NCBI GenBank assembly: GCA_043802345.1
Contig: JAZDLC010000120.1
Location: forward strand, 1 to 16,787
DNA from: JAZDLC01 sp043802345
Lineage (GTDB): Bacteria > Planctomycetota > B15-G4 > JADJEK01
DNA length: 16,787 nucleotides
Reading direction: 5' to 3'
This document shows, piece by piece, positions 6,773 to 13,021 of the stretch (the stretch's first letter is position 1; each line of letters opens with the position of its first letter). Position numbers and translations under genes: made by a program. Below the pieces are notes generated by a model, which worked only from the letters and a program-made list of their open reading frames with translations, had not been told where the DNA came from and did not search any database.

Positions 6773-6779
6773 CTAGGTG
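6608..6779. mobile_element. MITE-like non-autonomous element, about 170 bp
   Basis: Terminal inverted repeats are seen directly: GCAGCCCGTCGAAAAAC at 6614-6630 is the exact complement of GTTTTTCGACGGGCTGC at 6757-6773, and the match extends outward to about 6608 and 6779 with two mismatches. A second internal inverted repeat, GTGCAACGCC (6712-6721) with GGCGTTGCAC (6746-6755), forms a hairpin next to the right end. There is no transposase. I see no clear target-site duplication. The right arm covers the TAG stop codon of the thymidylate synthase gene (6773-6775) and its last codon. Similar palindromic intergenic repeats are, to my recollection, common in environmental genomes, but I cannot name the family. 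Confidence 0.6.
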
Positions 6780-7624
6780 CGCCTCAGCTTCTCCGACTTC
6801 TCGAGGATCGCGGGGATCGCCTCCTCCATCATCGGCTTGACGTCGGCGTAGCGGTACGTGCGCTGCTCGAAGGTCCGGCGATTCAGCGCGCCCAGGAAGC
6901 GGGTCTCGAACTCGCCGAAGTACGAGCCGTAGATGTGGTAGCTGTCGGCCTGGTGCACGTAGCGGCCGAGGCGGACGTTCTTGCCGGACAGCTCGGAGAT
7001 CCGCGCCGCGATCCGGGTCTGGAGCTGGATCAGCGCGAACATGTTCATGAACGCCGCCTTGTACGCGTCGTTCGAGCGGAAGCGGACGTTCGTGTTCAGG
7101 AACCACTCGTCGCCTTCGCCCTGCAGCATGCGACACCAGATGCTTTGCAGGCACGCCGGGTCGTAGCAAGTGTTGTCCTCCCACACCTTCCAGGTGATCG
7201 CCTGGGCCCGTCTGCTGTACGGGGTCTTCGCGAGCTTCGCGGCCAGGAGCTCGATCTGGTCGTGCACCTCATCCACACCCGGCACGGCGTAGCTGAACAG
7301 CCGCTGGTGGTAGGTGTATTCCCACCGTGTGTCGTCGGGATCCTCGGGGCTGCGAATGCAGTGGTCCTTGATCCCGTCGAGCACCTCCATCGTGTACTCC
7401 TGGAGATCCTCGAGCCCCCCCGGCAGGTCCTTGTGGATCATCGGCTCCGCGAGCGGATCCTTGACCACGATGGTCATCGACGCGTCCTTGCTCGGCGGAT
7501 CCTCCGGCTTGTCGTATTCCGTCTTGATCTCGCACCCCTTCTGGTGCACGGCGATCAGCGAGTTCTCCCACGCCTCCGCCAGGCAATTCCCCTCGACCCA
7601 CAGAACCGGGATGTTGCCACGCAT
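6773..7624 (-). CDS. Thymidylate synthase superfamily protein, archaeal/methanogen-like
   Basis: The 283-residue protein aligns with the ThyA fold core: SRRAQAITWKVW (phosphate-binding SRR), DPACLQ with the catalytic Cys158, RFRSNDAYKAAFMNMF and YVHQADSYHIYG. Numbered from the ATG at 7624, these give Cys158, Arg183, Ser184, Asp186, Asn194, His230 and Tyr232, equivalent by motif spacing to E. coli Cys146, Arg166, Ser167, Asp169, Asn177, His207 and Tyr209. The Asn at the 177 position favours dUMP over dCMP as substrate. The N-terminal half (IVVKDPLAEPMIHKDLPGGL, then YTYHQRLFSY) is unlike bacterial ThyA and resembles archaeal enzymes. GAGGAG at 7631-7636 lies six bases before this ATG; a GTG immediately upstream (7627) would be only three bases away. 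The likely role is dTMP synthesis; a different pyrimidine-modifying activity is possible. Confidence 0.8.
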   Translation of the reverse strand: MRGNIPVLWVEGNCLAEAWENSLIAVHQKGCEIKTEYDKPEDPPSKDASMTIVVKDPLAEPMIHKDLPGGLEDLQEYTMEVLDGIKDHCIRSPEDPDDTRWEYTYHQRLFSYAVPGVDEVHDQIELLAAKLAKTPYSRRAQAITWKVWEDNTCYDPACLQSIWCRMLQGEGDEWFLNTNVRFRSNDAYKAAFMNMFALIQLQTRIAARISELSGKNVRLGRYVHQADSYHIYGSYFGEFETRFLGALNRRTFEQRTYRYADVKPMMEEAIPAILEKSEKLRRT

Positions 7625-7630
7625 CACTAT

Positions 7631-7636
7631 CTCCTC
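7631..7636 (-). promoter_or_regulatory. Ribosome binding site for the thymidylate synthase gene
   Basis: GAGGAG on the minus strand, six bases before the ATG at 7624 and three before the GTG at 7627. Spacing favours the ATG. Confidence 0.6.
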
Positions 7637-7736
7637 GGGTTGCCGGTGCGCCTAGAGCGACCATTCTGCGAAAGCCTGCGCCCGAGCGCCAGATCCGGGC
7701 GGGTCGAGAGCGCGTGAATCCGCGGCGTCACCGCGG

Positions 7737-7753
7737 GAGCCACCGTGTGGCTC
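7737..7753. other. Perfect 7-bp hairpin in the divergent intergenic region
   Basis: GAGCCAC (7737-7743) and GTGGCTC (7747-7753) pair across a 3-base loop, midway between the divergent thymidylate synthase and MFS genes. Immediately to its left, CCGCGG occurs twice (7719-7735 region). It could be an operator or a transcript-end structure of a lost gene; no promoter elements could be fixed. Confidence 0.3.
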
Positions 7754-7882
7754 GCTCACTCCGGCACCATAAGGGCCCGCGCAGGAATGACTCCCGGTTT
7801 TGGCCGGCCCTCGCCCCCCTCTGTTCCAGGTGACGCACAAGTTCGCCGTAATGCACTACCGGGTTCGGTATCCTCACAAGAT

Positions 7883-9049
7883 ATGACGCGTTACCTGGTC
7901 ATCACCGCCGCCATTGTCATGCAGATGTGTCTCGGCGGCATCTACGCCTGGAGTGCCTTCGTGCCCGAGCTGCGTGAAGCGTACGGCTACAGTGCCGCGC
8001 AGACGCAGCTCGTCTTCGGCACGAGCTTCCTCGTCTTCACCATCTCCGGGGTCTTCACCGGGCGCGGGCAGGACCTCCGCGGGCCGCGGCCGTTTGGTGT
8101 GGCGAGCGGCGTCTTTCTCGCCGCCGGTTACCTCGTCGCCTCGGTGAGCGGCGGGAGCTTTCTGCTCCTGTGGCTGGGCATCGGCGTGCTCGGTGGACTC
8201 GGCATCGGTTGCGGGTACGTCTGCACCATCGCTACCGCGGTGAAGTGGTTTCCCTCGCGGAAGGGTCTGGTCAGCGGCCTCGCGGTCGCGGGGTACGGCG
8301 CCGGAGCGATCGTGCTGGCCAACGGCGCCGAGCTGCTGTTCGAGCGCGGGTGGCAGGTGCTCGAGGTCTTCCGCGCCGTCGGCCTCGTCTACGGGCCGGT
8401 GGTGCTCCTCGCGGGCCTCTGCCTGATCGTCCCGGCGAGCGACGGCGCGGCGTTCCCGCTCACCCTGAGGCGGCGCGAGCTCCTGCGAGACCGGCGCTTC
8501 TGGGCGCTATGCGCGGCGATGTTCTGCGGTACCCTGCCGGGCCTCGCGATCAGCGGGAGCCTGAAGCCGATCGGTCTTTTCCTCGGCTTGACCGCGCCGA
8601 TCGCGGTGCAGGCGATCAGCTTCTTCGCCATCGGCAGTGGCACGGGTCGGATCCTCTGGGGGCTGGCCGGAGATCAGCTCGGGGGTCGACGCATGGCGCT
8701 CCTGGCGCTGGCCCTGATCGCGCTCTCGCCGCTCTTGCTGTTCCTCGCCGGCCTGGCCGACCCGGAGGGGTACGCCTTCCTCGGCGCCGCGCTCTTCGGC
8801 GGCTTCTGCTACGGCAGCAGCTTCGCCCTCTACCCGGCGCAGGTCGCCGACATCTACGGCGCGCGGGTGGTCGGCACCGTGTACACCCTGGTCATGCTGG
8901 CCCACGGGCTGGCCGCAGAGGTCGGGCCGGGGGTGTGCGGCCTCCTGTTCGACGAGACCGGCAGCTTCCTCTCGGCGATGGTGCTCGCCACGGTTCTCGC
9001 GGCGGCGGGTTTCGTGCTCTACGGCACGCTGAGCGCACGACGCCGGTAG
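7883..9049 (+). CDS. MFS transporter, OFA (oxalate/formate antiporter-like) family
   Basis: The 388-residue integral membrane protein has about twelve hydrophobic segments. OFA-type features include MCLGGIYAWSAFVPEL in the first helix (15-30), the loop GRGQDLRGPRP after helix 2 (60-70), GLGIGCGYVCTIATAVKWFPSRKGL at helix 4 and the second-half loop GRILWGLAGDQLGGRR. The ATG at 7883 is chosen because the protein then starts directly at the first membrane segment; upstream in-frame codons encode a basic, proline-rich, non-family extension. The ribosome site before this ATG is poor. OFA members exchange oxalate, formate, pyruvate or other monocarboxylates; the substrate here is unknown. In helix 11 the sequence is LVMLAHGLAAEVGPG, where OxlT has its substrate-binding lysine, so oxalate is not the obvious substrate (alignment by eye). 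Confidence 0.85.
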   Translation: MTRYLVITAAIVMQMCLGGIYAWSAFVPELREAYGYSAAQTQLVFGTSFLVFTISGVFTGRGQDLRGPRPFGVASGVFLAAGYLVASVSGGSFLLLWLGIGVLGGLGIGCGYVCTIATAVKWFPSRKGLVSGLAVAGYGAGAIVLANGAELLFERGWQVLEVFRAVGLVYGPVVLLAGLCLIVPASDGAAFPLTLRRRELLRDRRFWALCAAMFCGTLPGLAISGSLKPIGLFLGLTAPIAVQAISFFAIGSGTGRILWGLAGDQLGGRRMALLALALIALSPLLLFLAGLADPEGYAFLGAALFGGFCYGSSFALYPAQVADIYGARVVGTVYTLVMLAHGLAAEVGPGVCGLLFDETGSFLSAMVLATVLAAAGFVLYGTLSARRR

Positions 9050-9062
9050 TCGCGGCAGTGGC

Positions 9063-9108
9063 GAGTCCGATGGAGAGACACCGGACTGCCGGCGGCGCAG
9101 AGACGCCA
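9063..9108. terminator. Possible bidirectional hairpin between convergent genes
   Basis: The 81-base gap between the convergent MFS gene and the coiled-coil protein gene contains AGTCCG (9063-9068) complementary to CGGACT (9083-9088), extendable with mismatches by GGCAGT/GCCGGC on either side. There is no clear T-tract. Position supports a transcript-end role; sequence support is weak. Confidence 0.25.
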
Positions 9109-9130
9109 GGACGACGGGTGTGGCTGCCCG

Positions 9131-11221
9131 TCAGTTCGGCAGCCACGGCGTGGGCTGGGGCTTGGCGCCGCCCCGCTGCAAGAGCGCGTTGCCCTGATCG
9201 ATGACGGTCCGGACGTCTCCCGGTGTCGCGCCGAGGATCAACAAGCGCCTGGCCGCAAAAAGCAGCGCCCGCCCGGCATACTCCTGAGACACTCGCGCCG
9301 CACCCGGGTTCCCCTCATTCGCATACATGTCGGCGGCCCGCAGGTGCCCGGCAGCCAGCTCGCTCACCGCTCCCTGGAACGCCCCGGCATCGTAAAGATG
9401 GTAGAACGCCGTGGCGATCTCCCGCATCGCATCCTGCCTCTCGTGTCTCCCGGCGTACGTGGACGTCTCACTCTTCTCCGGCAGGTACTCTGCCGCCTCG
9501 TTCGCGGTCTTCAGAGCTGTGCCGTACTCGCCCGCCAGGTTGTACTTGATCGCGATCTCCAGCAGGGTGTCACCCAGGTACCACTGCCAGTATCGGGACT
9601 GCCCGCCAAAAGCGCCCTGCGGCGCGGGACCCCGGTACTTGCGCTCGTTCTCCCGCAGCTTCTGGAGCGAGCCCTGCAGGTCGTTGTACTTGGGCTGAAG
9701 CCGCCCGCGCAGGGTGACGGGCGCAATGTGCGGAGCATCCGGCAAGAACACGAGCAGCTCGAGCTCTCCCAGCGGCATCGGGAGCTGTCCCGTGAACGTA
9801 GTCGTCTGATCGCTTGCCTTTGCTCGCGCCCAGATGAACAGGTCGGTCGCGCCATTCACCCGCACGCACAGCCGATGGAGACCCTCCATCAAGCCGGGAA
9901 CGCGCACTTCGAAGTGTAGGTGATACGGGTCGGACCACGCGAGGCTCTGCACGTCGTGATACCCGGTGCCGTTCAGGCCGCGCTCGTCCGGGTACCGGAC
10001 ATCCATCTGCACCCGCTGGAGCGCCGGCTTTGGCGGCACGAACTCGACGACGAAGTTGAAGTTGTAGGGAGCGTCCTGCGGACTCTCGAAGGCCGCCGTG
10101 AACCGTCCCAGGAAGCCGGACTCCTCCCAGACCGTCAGGTAGTACGGGCCGAGGTCGCGCTGAGAAGGCGCCGCCTCAGCCGGAACATGCGGCGTGAACT
10201 GGCGCTGCAGATCCAACTCCACGATCTCCAGGCCGGTCTCCGCGTGGACATACCCACCGAGCTGTACTTCTTCTCCAGCGGCCACGGTGAAGCGGTGCAC
10301 CGGATCGCTGAAGCGGCGACGAGGATCCGGATCCTGGGCCTCTGGCTCCCGCCGGATCTGCGTCAGCCGCAGACGGACGGGCGCGTTGTTTCCTTCAAGC
10401 AGCCGGATGTAGAAGCGCCAGGTGCAGTACCGTTTCCCCTCCTGACCCTCGACGGCCGAATGCTCTGCGCCCACGATCTCGGGCTTGGCGACCCTGGGGC
10501 TCCGCGCGGGCGGCGACGGCGGGGTCGGGGTGACCGCGAGCTGGTCGCGCTCGCGCTTCAGCCGGTCGATCTGATTGCGCTTCCTCTGAACCTCTTCCTT
10601 GATCGCCAGCCGGCGCCTGTTCCCGGCCTCGATCTCCGCCGTCAGGGTCTTCTGCCGCGCGGCGGAGAGCTTGCTCCTCCAGACCGCGGTGGTCACATGC
10701 CTTCTGAAGTCGTCGAGGCTCTTGAACCGCTGGTTGATCCCGTCGGGCGTGACCGCGATCGATCCCCGCAGTTCGTGGTCGATCTTCGTTCGCTCCTCGG
10801 CCAGCGCGGAGCGAGCGCCCCAGAGGTAGTCGTATGCCTGCCCGAGCATCCGTGGAATGTTCGTCTGAGGCGACCGCACGACCGGATACCCGAAGGGCGT
10901 CCTCATCTCCCTTTCCGTGCGAGCGCAGTCGCCGCGCGCCTTGCCGATCTCCGCCTCCTTTGCCGTCAACCGCGCATCAAGCTGGTCCAGGCGGGCCTGC
11001 AGGAACTCGGCGTTCTTGACGTCGTCCTTCCCCTGTTCCAGCTCGCGTTCCATGCTCCGCGACCGCGGGCCGATCTCGTAATGCTCCGCTTCCAGGTATT
11101 CGCATTGTTGCTCGAGCTGGGCAATCCGCGCGTCGAACGAAGCCGCATCCTGCGCCGGCGCCGGAGAGACCGCGAACAGGGCGGCGAGCCAGACGCACGG
11201 GACGATCCCGCGGGGTGTCAT
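9131..11221 (-). CDS. Exported coiled-coil protein of unknown function
   Basis: I do not recognise this 696-residue protein. A signal peptide covers residues 1-24 (hydrophobic VWLAALFAVSPAPAQ). Residues 28-105 and about 188-228 are charged heptad-like helices, probably coiled coils. A proline-rich linker follows (230-245). Residues 260-510 look beta-rich: one block around 262-345 (TWRFYIRLLEGNNAPVRLRL) and another around 355-400 (YYLTVWEESGFLGRF) are followed by a possible carbohydrate-module-like or Ig-like sandwich (430-505). Residues 515-685 are helical and TPR-like (LEIAIKYNLAGEYGTALKTANEAAEYLP, then FYHLYDAGAFQGAVSELAAGHLRAADMYANEGN). Its ATG overlaps the stop of the ankyrin gene (ATGA), with GGAAG five bases upstream, so the two are co-translated. 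A periplasmic or surface scaffolding role with the ankyrin partner is inference. Confidence 0.85.
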   Translation of the reverse strand: MTPRGIVPCVWLAALFAVSPAPAQDAASFDARIAQLEQQCEYLEAEHYEIGPRSRSMERELEQGKDDVKNAEFLQARLDQLDARLTAKEAEIGKARGDCARTEREMRTPFGYPVVRSPQTNIPRMLGQAYDYLWGARSALAEERTKIDHELRGSIAVTPDGINQRFKSLDDFRRHVTTAVWRSKLSAARQKTLTAEIEAGNRRRLAIKEEVQRKRNQIDRLKRERDQLAVTPTPPSPPARSPRVAKPEIVGAEHSAVEGQEGKRYCTWRFYIRLLEGNNAPVRLRLTQIRREPEAQDPDPRRRFSDPVHRFTVAAGEEVQLGGYVHAETGLEIVELDLQRQFTPHVPAEAAPSQRDLGPYYLTVWEESGFLGRFTAAFESPQDAPYNFNFVVEFVPPKPALQRVQMDVRYPDERGLNGTGYHDVQSLAWSDPYHLHFEVRVPGLMEGLHRLCVRVNGATDLFIWARAKASDQTTTFTGQLPMPLGELELLVFLPDAPHIAPVTLRGRLQPKYNDLQGSLQKLRENERKYRGPAPQGAFGGQSRYWQWYLGDTLLEIAIKYNLAGEYGTALKTANEAAEYLPEKSETSTYAGRHERQDAMREIATAFYHLYDAGAFQGAVSELAAGHLRAADMYANEGNPGAARVSQEYAGRALLFAARRLLILGATPGDVRTVIDQGNALLQRGGAKPQPTPWLPN

Positions 11222-12825
11222 CGGTCTTCCTCCGCGCGATCGAGGGCGGCAACGAACGGCAGGGTCTGAGACTCGGCGATCAGCCAGTTCTCATCGAAGC
11301 GCCGCAGCACATACGTGGTCTTGAATTCCTTGCACTGCGACGGGAGATCGGCCACCTGGGTCCAGACAACCACTTGCGCTTCTTTGCCATACTGCTCCGT
11401 CGAGAGCACTTCCATCTCGAACGAGGAGGGCGCCATCTGCGCGGGCAGCCGCTCCGCCTGCTCGGGCGTCACCAGTTGACGGGCCCTGGCGGCGTCGCCG
11501 CGCTTGACAGCGCCGAGGAAGGCGAGCACCACTTGGCGCGCCGCGGTGTGCTCAGGGTCGTTCGCCAGCTTGTCGAGCGCGCCTTTCAGGCGCCGTTTCA
11601 AGGCCTCCGAGCCGGCCAGATCGAGCGGCGTCTGGCCGGCGTTGTTGCGGGCGTACGGACTGGCGCCCTTGGCGAGCAGCAGCGCGCAGAGGGCGTCGTC
11701 TGCGGTGACGGCCGCCGCATGCAGCGCGGTCATGCCGGTCTGGTCGGCCGTCTCGAGCCCGGCGCCCATCCCGACCAGCAGGTCCGCCACATCGAAGTGC
11801 CCGCCCGCGACCGCCAGATGCAGAGGAGTCAGCCCAGCATCGTCCTGCGTCGCAAGGACCCGCTCCACGTCCTCCATGTAACTGTCGAATGACATCGCCT
11901 TCAGGCGGTCCTCGAAGGCGGCGTCATCTCTCTCGGTGGCCGGCTTGTCCGGGTCGTAGTTGTTGCTGAACAACCCGCCGCTGTCGTCGGAGATCTCGCC
12001 GGGATTCTGGCGCGGGCTGTCGGGCGGCGGCGCCGAGGCCAGGATCCTGGCGGCCTCGAGATGACCTCCCTCCGCGGCCAGGTGCAGCGCCGTGCGGCCA
12101 CCGGCGCCGATGTGCAGCACGTTGGCGCCCTGGAACAGCAGCTTCTGAACCGCCTCCGCGTCGCCGCGGGTGGCCGCCGAAAGAAGCGACTCGTCCAGCT
12201 CGCCGCCGGGCTCGGGCGGAGTGGCTGGCTGCTCTCCCAGCCGCCCGGTGTTTCCGCTGGCGTCAACCAGGATCATGTCATCGATCGGGCCGCGGACCGG
12301 AACTCGCAACTGGAGCGGTTCCGTGTGCGATGCCTCCGCGCCGCCCGCGCGCGCCGTGAGCGCGATCGTCAACTGATGCTGGCCATCCGGCAAGGAAAGG
12401 CCTGAATACGGGAACTGGGCCGCGGCCTTGCCGGTGAGACCCTGCGGACCGAACGCAAGGGTGGCGCTCCTCCTGGCCGGCACCATGCCCGGGCCTCCAC
12501 CCGTCTTTCGTTCCTCCAGGATCGTCCCGTCGGCGCTCAGCAACGCCACCTCCACCGAGACGTTCTGTCCGGCCAGAGCGGGTGACTCCACCTGGAACGC
12601 GACTTGCAGGTAGTACTCGGGGGTTGGCGGGGGACGAAACGCATCATACCCGGCGCCGCTCACGTCGAGCTGCTGGCGCTCGCCGAACTTCGTGAGCTCG
12701 ACCTGGACGAAGCACAGGGAAGCGCGGGCCTGAAACACGCTGGTTTGCGGACCTGCGCCGGCCGTGCCGAAAGAAAGCGCCAGTGCTGCCACACCGGGCA
12801 GCAGGAACGGCAGGGGAGATGACAT
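11218..12825 (-). CDS. Exported ankyrin-repeat protein
   Basis: The start at 12825 gives 535 residues; the frame stays open 21 codons further, but GAGGAG lies five bases before this ATG and a signal peptide begins there (MSSPLPFLLPGVAALALSFG). Residues 30-185 form a beta-rich domain of unknown family (SLCFVQVELTKFGERQQL, YYLQVAFQVESPALAGQNVSVEVALL). Ankyrin repeats occur at about 211-265 (LLSAATRGDAEAVQKLLFQG, RTALHLAAEGGHLEAARILAS) and 331-405 (GLTPLHLAVAGGHFDVADLL, GMTALHAAAVTADDALCALL, GQTPLDLA), split by a 60-residue acidic insertion (about 266-328). Residues 428-530 resemble an NTF2-like/DUF4878-type domain (VVLAFLGAVKRGDAARARQLV, TTYVLRRFDENWLIAES). It is the first gene of a coupled pair with the coiled-coil protein. 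Ankyrins mediate protein binding; the partner is unknown. Confidence 0.85.
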   Translation of the reverse strand: MSSPLPFLLPGVAALALSFGTAGAGPQTSVFQARASLCFVQVELTKFGERQQLDVSGAGYDAFRPPPTPEYYLQVAFQVESPALAGQNVSVEVALLSADGTILEERKTGGGPGMVPARRSATLAFGPQGLTGKAAAQFPYSGLSLPDGQHQLTIALTARAGGAEASHTEPLQLRVPVRGPIDDMILVDASGNTGRLGEQPATPPEPGGELDESLLSAATRGDAEAVQKLLFQGANVLHIGAGGRTALHLAAEGGHLEAARILASAPPPDSPRQNPGEISDDSGGLFSNNYDPDKPATERDDAAFEDRLKAMSFDSYMEDVERVLATQDDAGLTPLHLAVAGGHFDVADLLVGMGAGLETADQTGMTALHAAAVTADDALCALLLAKGASPYARNNAGQTPLDLAGSEALKRRLKGALDKLANDPEHTAARQVVLAFLGAVKRGDAARARQLVTPEQAERLPAQMAPSSFEMEVLSTEQYGKEAQVVVWTQVADLPSQCKEFKTTYVLRRFDENWLIAESQTLPFVAALDRAEEDR

Positions 12826-12830
12826 GGCGA

Positions 12831-12836
12831 CTCCTC
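12831..12836 (-). promoter_or_regulatory. Ribosome binding site deciding the ankyrin-protein start
   Basis: GAGGAG on the minus strand, five bases before the ATG at 12825. The more distant in-frame ATG at 12888 has no comparable site and would precede the signal peptide by 21 charged residues. Confidence 0.65.
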
Positions 12837-12997
12837 GATCTCTAGTGGACGGCCTGGCCACAAAGTCTACGGGCGCGCGGCGTGCCAATCCCGGTCAGAT
12901 ACGAGCGAGGCGCGCCGAGGAAATCCGAGAATCGAATATTCTACTGAATCGCGTCTCGTAGTTCCGCACCGGGATGCTCGTCGTTGGCGCGCGTCCC

Positions 12998-13014
12998 GTG
13001 GCCCGCGCGGCCAC
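12998..13014 (-). terminator. Candidate hairpin after the hybrid kinase gene
   Basis: GTGGCC (12998-13003) pairs with GGCCAC (13009-13014) across a 5-base loop, eight bases past the kinase stop codon. No T-run follows on the minus strand. An AT-rich patch just beyond (12930-12960, with the palindrome GAATATTC) is the likely promoter area for the ankyrin operon, including a TAGAAT on the minus strand that could be a -10. Confidence 0.3.
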
Positions 13015-13021
13015 TCCGGAG

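Noticed and set aside
6650..7717. 355-codon plus-strand frame across the MITE-like element and the thymidylate synthase gene
   Set aside because: It is antisense to the enzyme core and begins in a repeat; the product shows no domain.
7745..7882. Upstream GTG start for the MFS transporter
   Set aside because: It adds 46 residues of non-family sequence before the first membrane helix; the ATG at 7883 fits the family N-terminus.
9920..11269. Long open frame on the plus strand (449 codons) opposite the coiled-coil protein
   Set aside because: It is antisense to a protein with a signal peptide, coupled start and sensible secondary structure. Its own product is rich in Arg, Leu and Pro with no domain, as expected of a GC-rich shadow frame.
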